NCBI RefSeq assembly: GCF_003259335.1
Contig: NZ_QLLL01000007.1
Coordinates: forward strand, 186,001-250,000
Direction of reading: 5' to 3'
Source of the DNA: Chitinophaga skermanii
GTDB lineage: Bacteria; Bacteroidota; Bacteroidia; Chitinophagales; Chitinophagaceae
Length of the DNA stretch: 64,000 nucleotides
This document shows positions 26,533 to 36,102 of this stretch, in pieces. A program made the translations under genes and the position numbers. The notes beneath the pieces were generated by a model. It was not told where the DNA came from. It searched no databases and worked only from the letters and a program-made list of their open reading frames with translations. How positions within the stretch are numbered: the first letter of the stretch is position 1; each line of letters opens with the position of its first letter.

Positions 26533-27870
26533 TTGATAAAGAGATTTTACCAATCATTGTATTTGGGGCAAAACCTTTACCTCGCACTGGGCGTGAATGT
26601 ATTTTTATTCGTGCTGGGCTTCTTTTTGCCACCACTATTCCTCGTGGCAAAAGGGGTATTCGTGATGGTAATGATCGCTTTGCTGCTCGATTTTATCATC
26701 CTTTATTTACCAGGTGAAGCCGTTACTGCCACCCGTATTGTAAGCGACAGGTTAAGTAATGGAGATGAGAATGAAATAGTGATTGATATATCAAATAAGT
26801 ATTCTTTCCCCACACAAGTGGAAATCATCGACGAGTTGCCTGTTCAATTCCAATTACGTACTTTTTCTAAGAAAGATCAACTACCGGCAAACGAAGGAAC
26901 ACAAGTTCATTATTCGCTACGTCCTACAGAACGGGGCGAATATAAGTTTGGGCAAGTGAATGTATTTGTGAAAAGTATGTTGAACGTCATTCGCCGTCGT
27001 TTTACCACCGGTGAAGCACAAGCGGTAAAAGTATACCCGTCGTTCTTACAATTGCGCAATTACCAACTCAACGCCGTAAATAACAAAGTAAGTGACTTGG
27101 GTATGCATAAACGTCGCTTAATTGGGCATAGTATGGAGTTTGATCACATCAAAGAATACACCCAAGGCGATGATGTACGCACCCTCAATTGGAAAGCAAC
27201 AGCCCGCCGCGGGAACTTGATGGTGAATAGTTTCATGGAAGAAAAGTCGCAACAGATTTATTGCGTGATCGATAAAGGTCGTACGATGAAAATGCCTTTT
27301 GAAGGACTTACTTTATTGGACTATGCCGTAAATGCTACCCTTGTTTTCAGTAGCGTGGCTTTAAATAAGGGCGATAAAGCGGGTTTAGTCACATTTGCCG
27401 ATCAATCGGTAGATGTATTAGCGGCGAGTAATAAGAAGATACAATTAAACAATATTTTAGAGAAGTTATACGCACAAACAACGCATTGGATGGAGGCCGA
27501 TTACGAACGATTGGCCGTGCAATTGAGAAATGCTGTGTCGCAACGATCCCTGGTGATATTGTTCACCAACTTTGAATCGAATGCTTCTTTACAACGACAA
27601 ATGCCTTACCTCCGTACATTGGCGAAATACCATTTGTTGTTAGTCGTTTTCTTCGAGAACACCGAACTGAAAAAACTCTCTGAAGAACGCGCATCCGATT
27701 TAGAAGGTATTTACACGCAAGTAATCGCGCAGAAGTTTGCAGATGATAAGAAACTAATTGCCCGGGAATTGGCGCAATACGGGATTATGTCGTTACTGAC
27801 AACACCGCAAAACTTAACGGTGAATGTGATTAACCGGTACTTGGATTTGAAATCAAGAAACATGGTATAA
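26533..27870 (+). CDS. DUF58-domain protein (TTG start)
   Basis: A 445-residue protein with two N-terminal membrane helices (about 15-55), a beta-rich region and the DUF58 signature GDDVRTLNWKATARRGNLMV at about residues 211-230, leading into a vWA-like fold (IYCVIDKGRTM). The only well-placed start is TTG at 26533, 11 bp after the MoxR stop; the next Met is inside the hydrophobic region. It is the probable client or partner of the MoxR ATPase and the last gene of the operon. Confidence 0.9.
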   Translation: MIKRFYQSLYLGQNLYLALGVNVFLFVLGFFLPPLFLVAKGVFVMVMIALLLDFIILYLPGEAVTATRIVSDRLSNGDENEIVIDISNKYSFPTQVEIIDELPVQFQLRTFSKKDQLPANEGTQVHYSLRPTERGEYKFGQVNVFVKSMLNVIRRRFTTGEAQAVKVYPSFLQLRNYQLNAVNNKVSDLGMHKRRLIGHSMEFDHIKEYTQGDDVRTLNWKATARRGNLMVNSFMEEKSQQIYCVIDKGRTMKMPFEGLTLLDYAVNATLVFSSVALNKGDKAGLVTFADQSVDVLAASNKKIQLNNILEKLYAQTTHWMEADYERLAVQLRNAVSQRSLVILFTNFESNASLQRQMPYLRTLAKYHLLLVVFFENTELKKLSEERASDLEGIYTQVIAQKFADDKKLIARELAQYGIMSLLTTPQNLTVNVINRYLDLKSRNMV

Positions 27871-27898
27871 AAAAAGGAGCTGTAACAGCTCCTTTTTT
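27871..27898 (+). terminator. Bidirectional terminator between DUF58 and alpha-galactosidase genes
   Basis: GGAGCTG and CAGCTCC around TAA (27876-27892), with an A-run before and a T-run after. It serves the convergent genes ending at 27870 and 27910. Confidence 0.9.
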
Positions 27899-27909
27899 CG
27901 TTATTGCTT

Positions 27910-30060
27910 TTACAAAGCTTCTATACTAAGTACAACGGCATCTTGCGCGCGTTTGGTGCCACTTTCAATACCTGCTTTCATGAGATAATCGCCAGAAAAA
28001 GTTTTACCATTTGCTTTACACATCGCTTTCTTGCCTGGAGCAACTAGTAACTCCGTTACGCGGTATTGCTTGCTGGGATCTAGTCCTTTCAGCTTCACCG
28101 GGTAGGTAGTGCCGGGGTCGAATAATTGTTGCGTGTGGTACATAAACACAACGGCCTTGTTCTTGTCCTCGCTATTGTACATCAATGCTGCTAGGTTATT
28201 TGTATAGGGCGATTGAAGGCGGTATAAATCGCCTTGCCAAATGGTATGTTTTACTTGGTTATATTCTTTAATAGCCTGTTGACATAAAGCTAATTCTTCC
28301 GCGCTCAACTTCTTTGGTACTAAATCGAAACCCAGCCTGCCGCTCATAGAAACAGCGAGTCTATATTTCAAGTTATACGTACCCCAATCGGTTACGTGTG
28401 CACTCATAGCAATACTTGGGAAGAAGTAAGAATATCCCCATTGGATAAATACCCGTTCTGTAGCGCCAGTATTATCACTCGGCCAAAACTCCGTAAAATA
28501 TGGTAATGCACCATAATCTACCCTACCGCCACCACCAGAACACAGCATAATAGGTAGCTTCGGGTATTTATCGCGTAGTTGCACGAGCACCTTGTACAAA
28601 CCTTTTACATAATCTACATAGAGGTTACTTTGGGTGTTTTTTAAGTAAGGAGAATAAGCATTCGTGATCATCCGGTTACAATCCCATTTGATATACGCGA
28701 TGCCGGGATTTTTGGTCATCATGTCATCCACGATTTTGTATACGAAGTTTTGCACTGCGGGATTAGTTAAATCTAGTACTAATTGACTTCTATAATAATG
28801 CTCTGGACGGTTGGGTAATTTGATAATCCAATTGGGATGTTTTTCATAGAGTTCGCTTTTAGGACTTACCATTTCGGGTTCTAACCAAATACCAAACTGC
28901 AAGCCGCGGTTATTTGCCTCTTTTACGAGGTAACCAAGGCCGTTTGGTAATTTTTCCTTGTTTTCTTCCCAATCGCCCAAGCCGGTTTTATCGCTGTTGC
29001 GGGGATATTTGTTGGCAAACCAACCATCGTCGAGGAGGAATAATTGTACACCTAATTCCTTCGCATCATCAAATAAACTTGTCAATTTCTTTTCATCGAA
29101 ATTGAAATAAGTCGCTTCCCAGTTATTCAACAAAGTAAAGCGATCGCCCAACCCATTCATAACACCATATTTACGAGCCCAACGGTGAAAGTTACGGCTA
29201 ATTGTTCCTTTACCCGTGTTGCTGTAGCTATAAAGTAATGCAGGCGTGTTGAAAACAGTATTGGGTGCAAGTGTATATTCTGCACCTTGCTCGTTCATAC
29301 CGGCGAGAATGCGCAATTGGTTTTGTTCATCAATTTCAAAATCGAACTTAAAATTGCCTGACCATGATAGGGTTCCGCCGATCACTTCACCATTATCTTC
29401 GCCCGCGGGTGTAGCCAATGATAATAGGAAGGAGGGTGATTGGTACATCTGTGCACGCGTGCCTAGGCGCGAGTCAAGTGTTTTGATACCTGCTGTTAAG
29501 CGAATTTCTTCTGCTTGCATTTCCGTTGCCCAGTCGCCGTGGAAATGTTGAAGGTAATATTGTGGTGCCCGCAAGCTTAAAGCCGCGCTGGCATAGTTGT
29601 TTAGCGTTATGGGTTTCTTTTCGTGGTGAACAACACTCATCCATTGTTCAATAATATCCTCGTTTTTATACGCTTTAAAGTGGAGATCTACTTCGAATGG
29701 ATATTGTGGATCTTTTAGATGAATAATTGTTTCTTCAATCCCGGTAGTAGTTTCTTGTTGGGTATGTGAAATGTATTGTAAGTCCAAGGAAGGATTACCA
29801 TCGTTGTGCGCAGTGCGAATGGCCGGGGTGAATAGGTAGCTAGTACCAAAAGTTGGGTAGGCTACATCGCGGCGGTTAGGTAGCGCATTGTAGTCGTTAC
29901 TATTTTGCAACGCTTCGCCGAAGTACAATTGTTTGAGCGTACCGTTATTTTCTTTTTTGAAAACAAGACTACTATGTGCTGTTTTCACAATAATGTTCGA
30001 AGCCTGTGCCATGCCGAATAAAGGCAGGCAAATCATAAGTGGAATGAATAACTTTTTCAT
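27910..30060 (-). CDS. GH36 alpha-galactosidase, exported
   Basis: Glycoside hydrolase of 716 residues that releases alpha-linked galactose. The Met at 30060 is chosen because it begins a signal peptide (about 1-20, ending GMAQA); the open frame extends 27 codons further without one. An N-terminal beta-supersandwich precedes the (beta/alpha)8 barrel with LLDDGWF (about 342-348). The nucleophile is Asp460 in YIKWDCN and the acid/base is Asp529 in FWPSDNTGA. The SGGGGRVD substrate loop is between them. The domain layout is typical of Bacteroidota melibiases. It is a single gene with no transporter beside it. Confidence 0.95.
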   Translation of the reverse strand: MKKLFIPLMICLPLFGMAQASNIIVKTAHSSLVFKKENNGTLKQLYFGEALQNSNDYNALPNRRDVAYPTFGTSYLFTPAIRTAHNDGNPSLDLQYISHTQQETTTGIEETIIHLKDPQYPFEVDLHFKAYKNEDIIEQWMSVVHHEKKPITLNNYASAALSLRAPQYYLQHFHGDWATEMQAEEIRLTAGIKTLDSRLGTRAQMYQSPSFLLSLATPAGEDNGEVIGGTLSWSGNFKFDFEIDEQNQLRILAGMNEQGAEYTLAPNTVFNTPALLYSYSNTGKGTISRNFHRWARKYGVMNGLGDRFTLLNNWEATYFNFDEKKLTSLFDDAKELGVQLFLLDDGWFANKYPRNSDKTGLGDWEENKEKLPNGLGYLVKEANNRGLQFGIWLEPEMVSPKSELYEKHPNWIIKLPNRPEHYYRSQLVLDLTNPAVQNFVYKIVDDMMTKNPGIAYIKWDCNRMITNAYSPYLKNTQSNLYVDYVKGLYKVLVQLRDKYPKLPIMLCSGGGGRVDYGALPYFTEFWPSDNTGATERVFIQWGYSYFFPSIAMSAHVTDWGTYNLKYRLAVSMSGRLGFDLVPKKLSAEELALCQQAIKEYNQVKHTIWQGDLYRLQSPYTNNLAALMYNSEDKNKAVVFMYHTQQLFDPGTTYPVKLKGLDPSKQYRVTELLVAPGKKAMCKANGKTFSGDYLMKAGIESGTKRAQDAVVLSIEAL

Positions 30061-30127
30061 GGAAGAAGTTTGAGCTGGCACAAGATAATCATTGAAAGGG
30101 TAATTTTTACATTTAATGGACGGGGTT

Positions 30128-30157
30128 AAAAAAGGCTGCACCTAAATAGGTGCAGCC
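30128..30157 (-). terminator. SDR gene terminator
   Basis: Perfect 10-bp stem GGCTGCACCT/AGGTGCAGCC (30134-30143, 30148-30157) with a T-run on the minus strand. It begins 26 bp past the SDR stop. Confidence 0.88.
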
Positions 30158-30182
30158 TGTAGTACAAAAATTAAACAATAAA

Positions 30183-30935
30183 TCACAACGCTAAATAAGC
30201 GCCATCTACCGGAACATAGGCCCCGGCCATAAACGACGCCTTATCAGAACTTAGCCAAATGACGAGTTCTGCAACTTCTTCTGCTTTACCTAAGCGGCCC
30301 ATGGGGTGTAAAGCCACGAGACCTGCTTTTTGCGCTGGGTTTGTATTTTCGAGTAAAGGAGTATTAATAAAACCGGGTCCTACAGCATTTACACGGATAC
30401 CTTTGGAGGCGTATTCAATGCCGGCATTTTCTGTGAGTCCTACTACACCATGTTTCGCGGCCACGTATGCTACAGAATTTGCGAAGCCAACTTTCCCGAG
30501 AATGGATGCCATATTTACAATAGCGCCACCACCGGTTTTTAGCATGGCTGGGATTTGATATTTCATACAGTAAAAAACACTGCTTAAGTTAATAGCAATT
30601 ACTTTATCGAAATTTTCGATGCTATAATCTGCTATTAGGTTTGCTTCACCACCGATACCAGCATTGTTACAAGCCATATCTAGTCGCCCGAATATTTTCA
30701 GGGTTTCTTCTACGAGTTTTTGGCATTCAGCAGCATGACTTACATCGCATTTTACGAAGGCAGCTTCGCCGCCTTTGGATTTTATTTTTTCTACAACTGT
30801 ATTTCCATGCGCTTCGTTTACATCGCTCACAATTACCTTAGCCCCATTTTCAGCATATAATATAGCTGTGGCTTCTCCAATTCCGGAGCCTGCACCAGTA
30901 ACAATTGCTACTTTTCCAGCAAATAATTGTCCCAT
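30183..30935 (-). CDS. Short-chain dehydrogenase/reductase
   Basis: Classical SDR oxidoreductase of 250 residues. The cofactor loop TGAGSGIG is at 13-20, with Asp38 at the end of beta-2 favouring NAD(H) over NADP(H). NNAG is at 90-93, and the catalytic residues are Ser144, Tyr157 and Lys161 (YVAAK). The C-terminal VPVDGAYLA is typical. The substrate cannot be assigned; many relatives are annotated as glucose 1-dehydrogenase or 2,5-dichloro-2,5-cyclohexadiene dehydrogenase-like without proof. It has its own terminator. Confidence 0.92.
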   Translation of the reverse strand: MGQLFAGKVAIVTGAGSGIGEATAILYAENGAKVIVSDVNEAHGNTVVEKIKSKGGEAAFVKCDVSHAAECQKLVEETLKIFGRLDMACNNAGIGGEANLIADYSIENFDKVIAINLSSVFYCMKYQIPAMLKTGGGAIVNMASILGKVGFANSVAYVAAKHGVVGLTENAGIEYASKGIRVNAVGPGFINTPLLENTNPAQKAGLVALHPMGRLGKAEEVAELVIWLSSDKASFMAGAYVPVDGAYLAL

Positions 30936-31163
30936 CGTATTATATTTAAAGTTGAAAATTTATGCTAACGAATTTTATCCGGGCGCACATTAAAATGAGT
31001 GCTTTTTACATGTGCGCAAGCTGAGCTTCTAGTTCATAACGCTGGCTTAGAAGGTGTACATTGGATTAATAACAATTTGTTTGCGCAAAGGTTGAATAGA
31101 AGTATAGATCGTGGCATAAAATTTATGCATCTTTTATGCACATGCATTGTTAATATTAGTGTA

Positions 31164-31625
31164 ATGAACGACAGTATGAAGAATTTTTTTAACCCGGCAG
31201 ATGCCGCAGCAGCCTTGGCAAGGATTCAGGCCTTAACGCCAGGCGCAAAACCACAATGGGGAAAGATGAACGCATCACAGATGCTTGCACACATGAATAT
31301 CGCCATGAGTGTAGCTTTGGGCGATCATAAGCCGAAGCGATTATTTATTGGATATTTGATTGGTAGGATTGCTAAACGTTCACTTCTAAACGATAAACCA
31401 TTCATGAAAGGTGCACCTACCGATCCTGCATGGAAATGTGAAGGACAATATAATTTCGATGAACAAAAATCCCAACTCATCCATTATGTACAACGGATCA
31501 GTAGCGGTGGTGCAAGCGCACTCACAAACCACCCGCACCCATTTTTCGGAAGACTAACACCGTCGGAATGGAGCCAAGGGATGTACAAGCACCTCGATCA
31601 TCATTTGCGTCAATTCAATGTATAA
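31164..31625 (+). CDS. DUF1569 (DinB-like fold) protein
   Basis: A 153-residue protein. The ATG at 31164 is chosen because the conserved region begins right after it (FFNPADAAAALARIQALTP); the open frame upstream contains no family-like sequence. The His-rich pattern includes HMNIAMSVALGDH, HPHPFFG and LDHHLRQF, consistent with the DinB/YfiT-like metal-binding four-helix bundle to which DUF1569 belongs. Function unknown, possibly thiol-dependent detoxification. Confidence 0.8.
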   Translation: MNDSMKNFFNPADAAAALARIQALTPGAKPQWGKMNASQMLAHMNIAMSVALGDHKPKRLFIGYLIGRIAKRSLLNDKPFMKGAPTDPAWKCEGQYNFDEQKSQLIHYVQRISSGGASALTNHPHPFFGRLTPSEWSQGMYKHLDHHLRQFNV

Positions 31626-31638
31626 ATGTTAACAACAT

Positions 31639-31675
31639 AAAAAAACGCTTGCTATTGCGATAGCAAGCGTTTTTT
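31639..31675 (+). terminator. Bidirectional terminator between DUF1569 and dps
   Basis: Perfect 11-bp stem ACGCTTGCTAT/ATAGCAAGCGT around TGCG, with A and T runs. It serves the convergent genes ending at 31625 and 31698. Confidence 0.92.
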
Positions 31676-31697
31676 ATTTTTATCATCAATGTAATCG

Positions 31698-32168
31698 CTA
31701 TTTCAAGTAAGAGCGGAGCATCCACGCCATTTTTTCGTGCTTCTCCATTAAACCTGTCACAAAATCACTTGTGCCGGCATCGTTATGAGATTCATCGAAT
31801 TCGCGGATACATTCACGTATATAACGAACAATAGTTTCATGATCGTCTAACAGGTTTTTCAATTGCACTTTTTGATCATTCGTATATTCCGGTTCTAATA
31901 AATGGGTCAATTTTAAGAAATCGGCTAAACGACCTACGCTATAATGACCTAATTGGCGAATTCTTTCAGCCACTTCATCGATCATTTCTGCTAATTCTCC
32001 GTATTGTGATTCGAAGAATAAATGCATTTCGTGGAAATTATCGCCTTCTACATTCCAGTGATAATTTCTCGTTTTCGTGTACAAAATACTTTCGTCGGCT
32101 AATAATACTTGTAGCTTGTCGGCTACAGCTTGTAAACTCTTTTCTGATACGCCAATGTTCACTTTCAT
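31698..32168 (-). CDS. dps: Dps-family ferritin-like DNA-protection protein
   Basis: A 156-residue mini-ferritin that oxidises and stores iron using hydrogen peroxide and shields DNA in stress. The inter-subunit ferroxidase ligands are His37 (NYHWNVEG), His49, Asp64 and Glu68 (MIDEVAERIRQLG), at the standard spacing. Length and helix pattern fit a 12-mer Dps. The N-terminal tail is short with few lysines, so DNA binding may be weak. It is a single gene; no peroxide regulator is next to it. Confidence 0.93.
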   Translation of the reverse strand: MKVNIGVSEKSLQAVADKLQVLLADESILYTKTRNYHWNVEGDNFHEMHLFFESQYGELAEMIDEVAERIRQLGHYSVGRLADFLKLTHLLEPEYTNDQKVQLKNLLDDHETIVRYIRECIREFDESHNDAGTSDFVTGLMEKHEKMAWMLRSYLK

Positions 32169-32234
32169 TGTGAAGAAGTTTTAAGTGAGATAAATAAATT
32201 GACTAATACTTTGCGTGAATGGAGCCGATGATGA

Positions 32235-33143
32235 TTACAAGTCAATTAAAGCATATACTTTATCGTTCATATAAGGACCACCGGGGTTAAGGGCAGTATA
32301 ATCGAGGTTTATCCAATACTCCCCTTTCATTTCATGATAGTATAACTCTTTTACGGGCGGATTGTTGAATAAGTGAACGACTGCTTGTTTAAAAATCTCG
32401 AAATCTTCCTTTGTTCCGCAGTACAATTCCGGGTAAGCATGTCCTCTTACCAAAACGATCCTACATTTTGCACCAATAGACTGCAAACAGGATGCCATTA
32501 ATATGGAATGATCGTCGCAATCGCCACCCAAGCCGTTGGCAATTGTTTCTTGCGGGGTTGCAAAGTATTCATCACGTTTAGAGTCGTTTACATACTTAAA
32601 GTTGTACCGGATGTGCTTATACAAACTTAAATACCGTACAATTTTGCCGTATTTGGGAAAGTATTCGTCGAAATATTTGATAGAGTGTTTAACAGAGTAA
32701 TTCCGCACAACGGAATCTTGGTCATTGACTTTGTTTTTGATGCCTTTCACGGTTTTATCCATGTACGACTCTACCCTCCTGGGATAAAGGCTTAGGATAT
32801 CGAGCTGTTTACTATCACGGGCGCCCCAGTTACCTTGCACCATGCCTTTATAATCATTGAGGACGTTATTGAATGAATAGCTTTTGGTGAAGAAGTTGAA
32901 TACCAATACGCCCATTACCAAGGCAAATGCCGGTATTATTAATGGCTTGAAAATCCATAATATCACCCTCGTAAGTAGAAAAGCAATTAATAATGAAACA
33001 AATAGATCGATATGCAACTGTCCTATTAAAATAGGCGGTATAAACCGATTGATAAACGGAGCTAACGGCAATAGCGTTAACAAGCTTAGCAGGTTAAGTA
33101 AAAACGTTTGGAAGGTGGTATATTTCGAAGATTCTTGCGCCAT
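32235..33143 (-). CDS. Membrane protein with transglutaminase-like domain
   Basis: A 302-residue protein with hydrophobic N-terminal helices (about 12-35, 45-63, 68-85) and a C-terminal transglutaminase/cysteine-protease-like domain. The catalytic triad is Cys209 in NGLGGDCDDHSI, His235 in VRGHAYPEL and Asp281 in WINLDYTAL. Conservation of all three suggests an active enzyme, probably a protease or amidase-type transglutaminase relative. The substrate is unknown. It is a separate minus-strand gene beginning 249 bp before the NACHT gene's end. Confidence 0.85.
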   Translation of the reverse strand: MAQESSKYTTFQTFLLNLLSLLTLLPLAPFINRFIPPILIGQLHIDLFVSLLIAFLLTRVILWIFKPLIIPAFALVMGVLVFNFFTKSYSFNNVLNDYKGMVQGNWGARDSKQLDILSLYPRRVESYMDKTVKGIKNKVNDQDSVVRNYSVKHSIKYFDEYFPKYGKIVRYLSLYKHIRYNFKYVNDSKRDEYFATPQETIANGLGGDCDDHSILMASCLQSIGAKCRIVLVRGHAYPELYCGTKEDFEIFKQAVVHLFNNPPVKELYYHEMKGEYWINLDYTALNPGGPYMNDKVYALIDL

Positions 33144-33250
33144 GGGATGTAATAAGCCGTAAAATTATGCCAATAAGTCCTGTAATGGTTACGATTTTAT
33201 TACATCAAGGTACAAGGAAAAGTTCTAAAACCCTTGTTAAAATGCCGTAA

Positions 33251-33280
33251 AATAAAGACCCCGCAAGGAATTGCAGGGCC
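33251..33280 (-). terminator. Probable terminator of the NACHT-type gene
   Basis: CCCGCAA and TTGCAGGG (one bulge) around GGAA, followed on the minus strand by TCTTTATTTT. It lies 112 bp past the stop at 33393. Confidence 0.6.
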
Positions 33281-33392
33281 GTTGTTATATATGATTTTTC
33301 TTGTAAAAAACGTTGTTCAATACGATTGTATTGACAATGTTCCGTAACTATATATACGGAATCATGAATATTTTAGATGTTATATGTGATGG

Positions 33393-35969
33393 TTATTCGC
33401 CTACCAAGCTGGGCACTACTTGTTTGAAAGTGGTGCTTTTGCGGATCATTTCCACTTTATGGATGGCTTCGAGCTTTTGGGGTTCCATTTGTAATTGCCT
33501 ATAGATTTTGTTTAGCACATTGTAATTCAGCAAGGCAAACATTTTGAAATCCAATTTGTGGGCCATTTCCATTGCCGATTCCGCTAACCTAATGGCGCGG
33601 GAATAATCCTTTTCATAGAAACTAATTTCGGCGGCAATAATCTTTTGTAATGTATCCAGGTGTTTCCCGTTCAAGAAATCGGTGGAATATTGTTTCAACA
33701 CTTTATCGATATGCTCCGATAAGCGTTTCGCCTCTTTCAACTCGCCTACCCTAATATGCGATTGCGCTTCCCAACAAAGCAACATCAGCCTAAATGGATC
33801 GGCTTTGCTAAATAACATGGTTGGGTAACGTTGGAACATACGTTGTGTAAAATGCAGCAGCTGTTTATAATCACCAAGTATGAGGAATGCAAAACAGATG
33901 GCTTTGCAAACAATTTCCTCCCCGATAGAGAACTTCTTGCTTGTATTGAAGTCCCACATCCTCACATAGTTGTACAGCTTTTCTTTAATAACCGGGTTAA
34001 TGACCCCGAATTTCAAGTATTCATATATAAACAGGAAGGCTTCATACGGCGTCATCCAAAGCAGTTGCATGGATTCGTCGGCATTACACAGCTTCCGGAT
34101 GTTAGCTAGTTCGAGTTCACATTGTTCTGCATCCAATTGCATGAAAGCCATTACGAAGAGGTTGCTACGGATTTTCAGTTTATCGTCGCTCGATTCCGAG
34201 AGGTTGAGCAGTGTATTCAGTACGCGGCGCTTTTTGAAATGGATGAAATCGTCGTTGATAAATTGCGAAATGGGATTTTTCTTGAAGAACCCCGGCGGGA
34301 AGATCACATTTAACGGGATCGCTTGCTGCGTTTCGCGTTGGTGATGCATTACCATATATTCCAATAAATGCGCCTTCTCGGTAGAAGTTAATTCAAGTTG
34401 GAACATCGATTGTATACTGCTTACCTGGTCGTTATTGAGAGCACACCGCAGTAACCACTTAAATAAAGAGATCCTAAAGCTTGAATGAGGATAAAGCGCA
34501 AGTATTTTGCGTATTAGTTCTTCAGAGATATATTGGTTGGCCTGCTGGTAATAATGCATGGCCGTGAAGTACTCTAATAGGAAGTTATGTGCAAACCGTA
34601 CTTTCACATTGAACATAATTTCCTGGCTAAGATTTTCTTCCACGAGAATATTATCACCTACCAGTTCTTTATACGAGGAAAAGAGCGTCGCATTTTTATT
34701 CAATAAAACCGTCTTTTCTGTATACATCCCATTCCTACCATAATCGAGCAATTCCAGTAGCTTGTCAATGATTTCTATTTTGAAATTATTGGTATTGGAG
34801 TTGAAGACTTTATTCTGTACGAATTTCGACGTGATTTCGAATAAGCTGAGATTTTCATCAATAAATCCTTCCGCAGGGGCATCATTTAACTGGCAAAACA
34901 GTTGCAAGTAATAAGGATGCCTAAGTTTCTGAATAAAAGCTTCGGTAAATTGGCGGACAGTAGCCGGGTCGAATTTATTATTATATAAGATCGATTTCAC
35001 TTCCTGTTCCGTCATTAACGGCATATTGATGTTTGTTTCATCATCCATCTCTTGCCCGAGATACCAAAATCTTCGGAACGACGGGTATTGATGTGATTGT
35101 TGGAACACTTCGCTCCACGTGCTGGAACGAATGGAGAGAATGACTTTAATCCAAGGATAGGCATCATTGGAGTATACAAAATCCTCGAGTTTGGAATAGA
35201 GGACCTTCGTTTTTTCGGCGCCGAGGTTAATTTCATCGAAACCATCGATGATTAAAACGAGTCGACCACCTTTCTCATTAATATGACGAGAAAAATATTC
35301 CCTGAAATTTTCGCCTTTGCCGAGGTTCATTTGGTTATCGAGCCAGGTAGCGAGGGAAAACCCTTTCATTAATAAACTACCGGCGGCGTGTGCATGTATA
35401 AACCAGCAAACATCATTTTGGTATACAGCTTTAGGGCCGAACCAGAAATGTTCTGTTGCATGCACGAGCGAGAGTGACTTTCCCCAACCCGCAGGAGCAA
35501 TAAAAACAGTGGCTGCATAATTGCTTTCCAGGAAACGTTCTATATGATGAAGCGTATGTTGCCTTGGAACGGTGTGTTGGAAGTTAATTCCCGATCGGTT
35601 CTTAAGCGTTTGCAAGGTGTATTGCGAAACAGCCGTAGCCTTGGTTTTTACCTCGGTCCACCGTTTAAATTCTTCATTAATTTGAGGCGTTCGTAGCGCG
35701 ATGGGATAGTGGTGATTTTGGAAGGTATCCCAATCTTTAAAGCCACAATAAAAAGCAAGCGTGTTCAACGTGTAACGAGAGAAACTATGTTGCGCAATGG
35801 CAAATCCAAATACGCGTTTAAGCGTAGTTTCGCTAACGTGTTTAGTTGTTTTGTTGAGGATAGATTTTGAAAGTTCCTTACACATCGCCGGCGTACTCAA
35901 GTCAGCCCCGAATGTTCGCACGACTTCGTTTTGTAAGGTTACAATAAAATCATATGATAGGTCAATCAT
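33393..35969 (-). CDS. NACHT/STAND-type P-loop NTPase with N-terminal helical domain
   Basis: An 858-residue multidomain protein. Residues 1-88 form a helical domain (VSETTLKRVFGFA, SRYTLNTLAFYCGFKDWDTF) that looks like a small DNA- or protein-binding module seen in other Bacteroidota proteins; I do not know a name for it. The NACHT-like NTPase core has Walker A APAGWGKS at 158-165 and Walker B LVLIIDGFDE at 237-246, with sensor RSSTW at about 281-285. From about 450 to the end it is helical and TPR-like. STAND proteins act as signal-responsive switches, in regulation or phage defence (Avs/bNACHT). No effector domain is obvious here. It is divergent from the giant adhesin gene with 720 bp between. 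Confidence 0.78.
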   Translation of the reverse strand: MIDLSYDFIVTLQNEVVRTFGADLSTPAMCKELSKSILNKTTKHVSETTLKRVFGFAIAQHSFSRYTLNTLAFYCGFKDWDTFQNHHYPIALRTPQINEEFKRWTEVKTKATAVSQYTLQTLKNRSGINFQHTVPRQHTLHHIERFLESNYAATVFIAPAGWGKSLSLVHATEHFWFGPKAVYQNDVCWFIHAHAAGSLLMKGFSLATWLDNQMNLGKGENFREYFSRHINEKGGRLVLIIDGFDEINLGAEKTKVLYSKLEDFVYSNDAYPWIKVILSIRSSTWSEVFQQSHQYPSFRRFWYLGQEMDDETNINMPLMTEQEVKSILYNNKFDPATVRQFTEAFIQKLRHPYYLQLFCQLNDAPAEGFIDENLSLFEITSKFVQNKVFNSNTNNFKIEIIDKLLELLDYGRNGMYTEKTVLLNKNATLFSSYKELVGDNILVEENLSQEIMFNVKVRFAHNFLLEYFTAMHYYQQANQYISEELIRKILALYPHSSFRISLFKWLLRCALNNDQVSSIQSMFQLELTSTEKAHLLEYMVMHHQRETQQAIPLNVIFPPGFFKKNPISQFINDDFIHFKKRRVLNTLLNLSESSDDKLKIRSNLFVMAFMQLDAEQCELELANIRKLCNADESMQLLWMTPYEAFLFIYEYLKFGVINPVIKEKLYNYVRMWDFNTSKKFSIGEEIVCKAICFAFLILGDYKQLLHFTQRMFQRYPTMLFSKADPFRLMLLCWEAQSHIRVGELKEAKRLSEHIDKVLKQYSTDFLNGKHLDTLQKIIAAEISFYEKDYSRAIRLAESAMEMAHKLDFKMFALLNYNVLNKIYRQLQMEPQKLEAIHKVEMIRKSTTFKQVVPSLVGE

Positions 35970-36102
35970 AAGGGGACAATTAATGGAATCGTATTCGGTT
36001 AATCACTTATTTCAAATCATGCAATACATAAAGAGTACAATAGTAGGCGTGCTATTATACAATCATTTACAATATCAGTCACGGTAATTACTTACGGTGA
36101 AA

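Noticed and set aside
30061-30141. 27-residue extension of the alpha-galactosidase
   Set aside because: It would bury the signal peptide inside the protein; the Met at 30060 gives a standard signal sequence.
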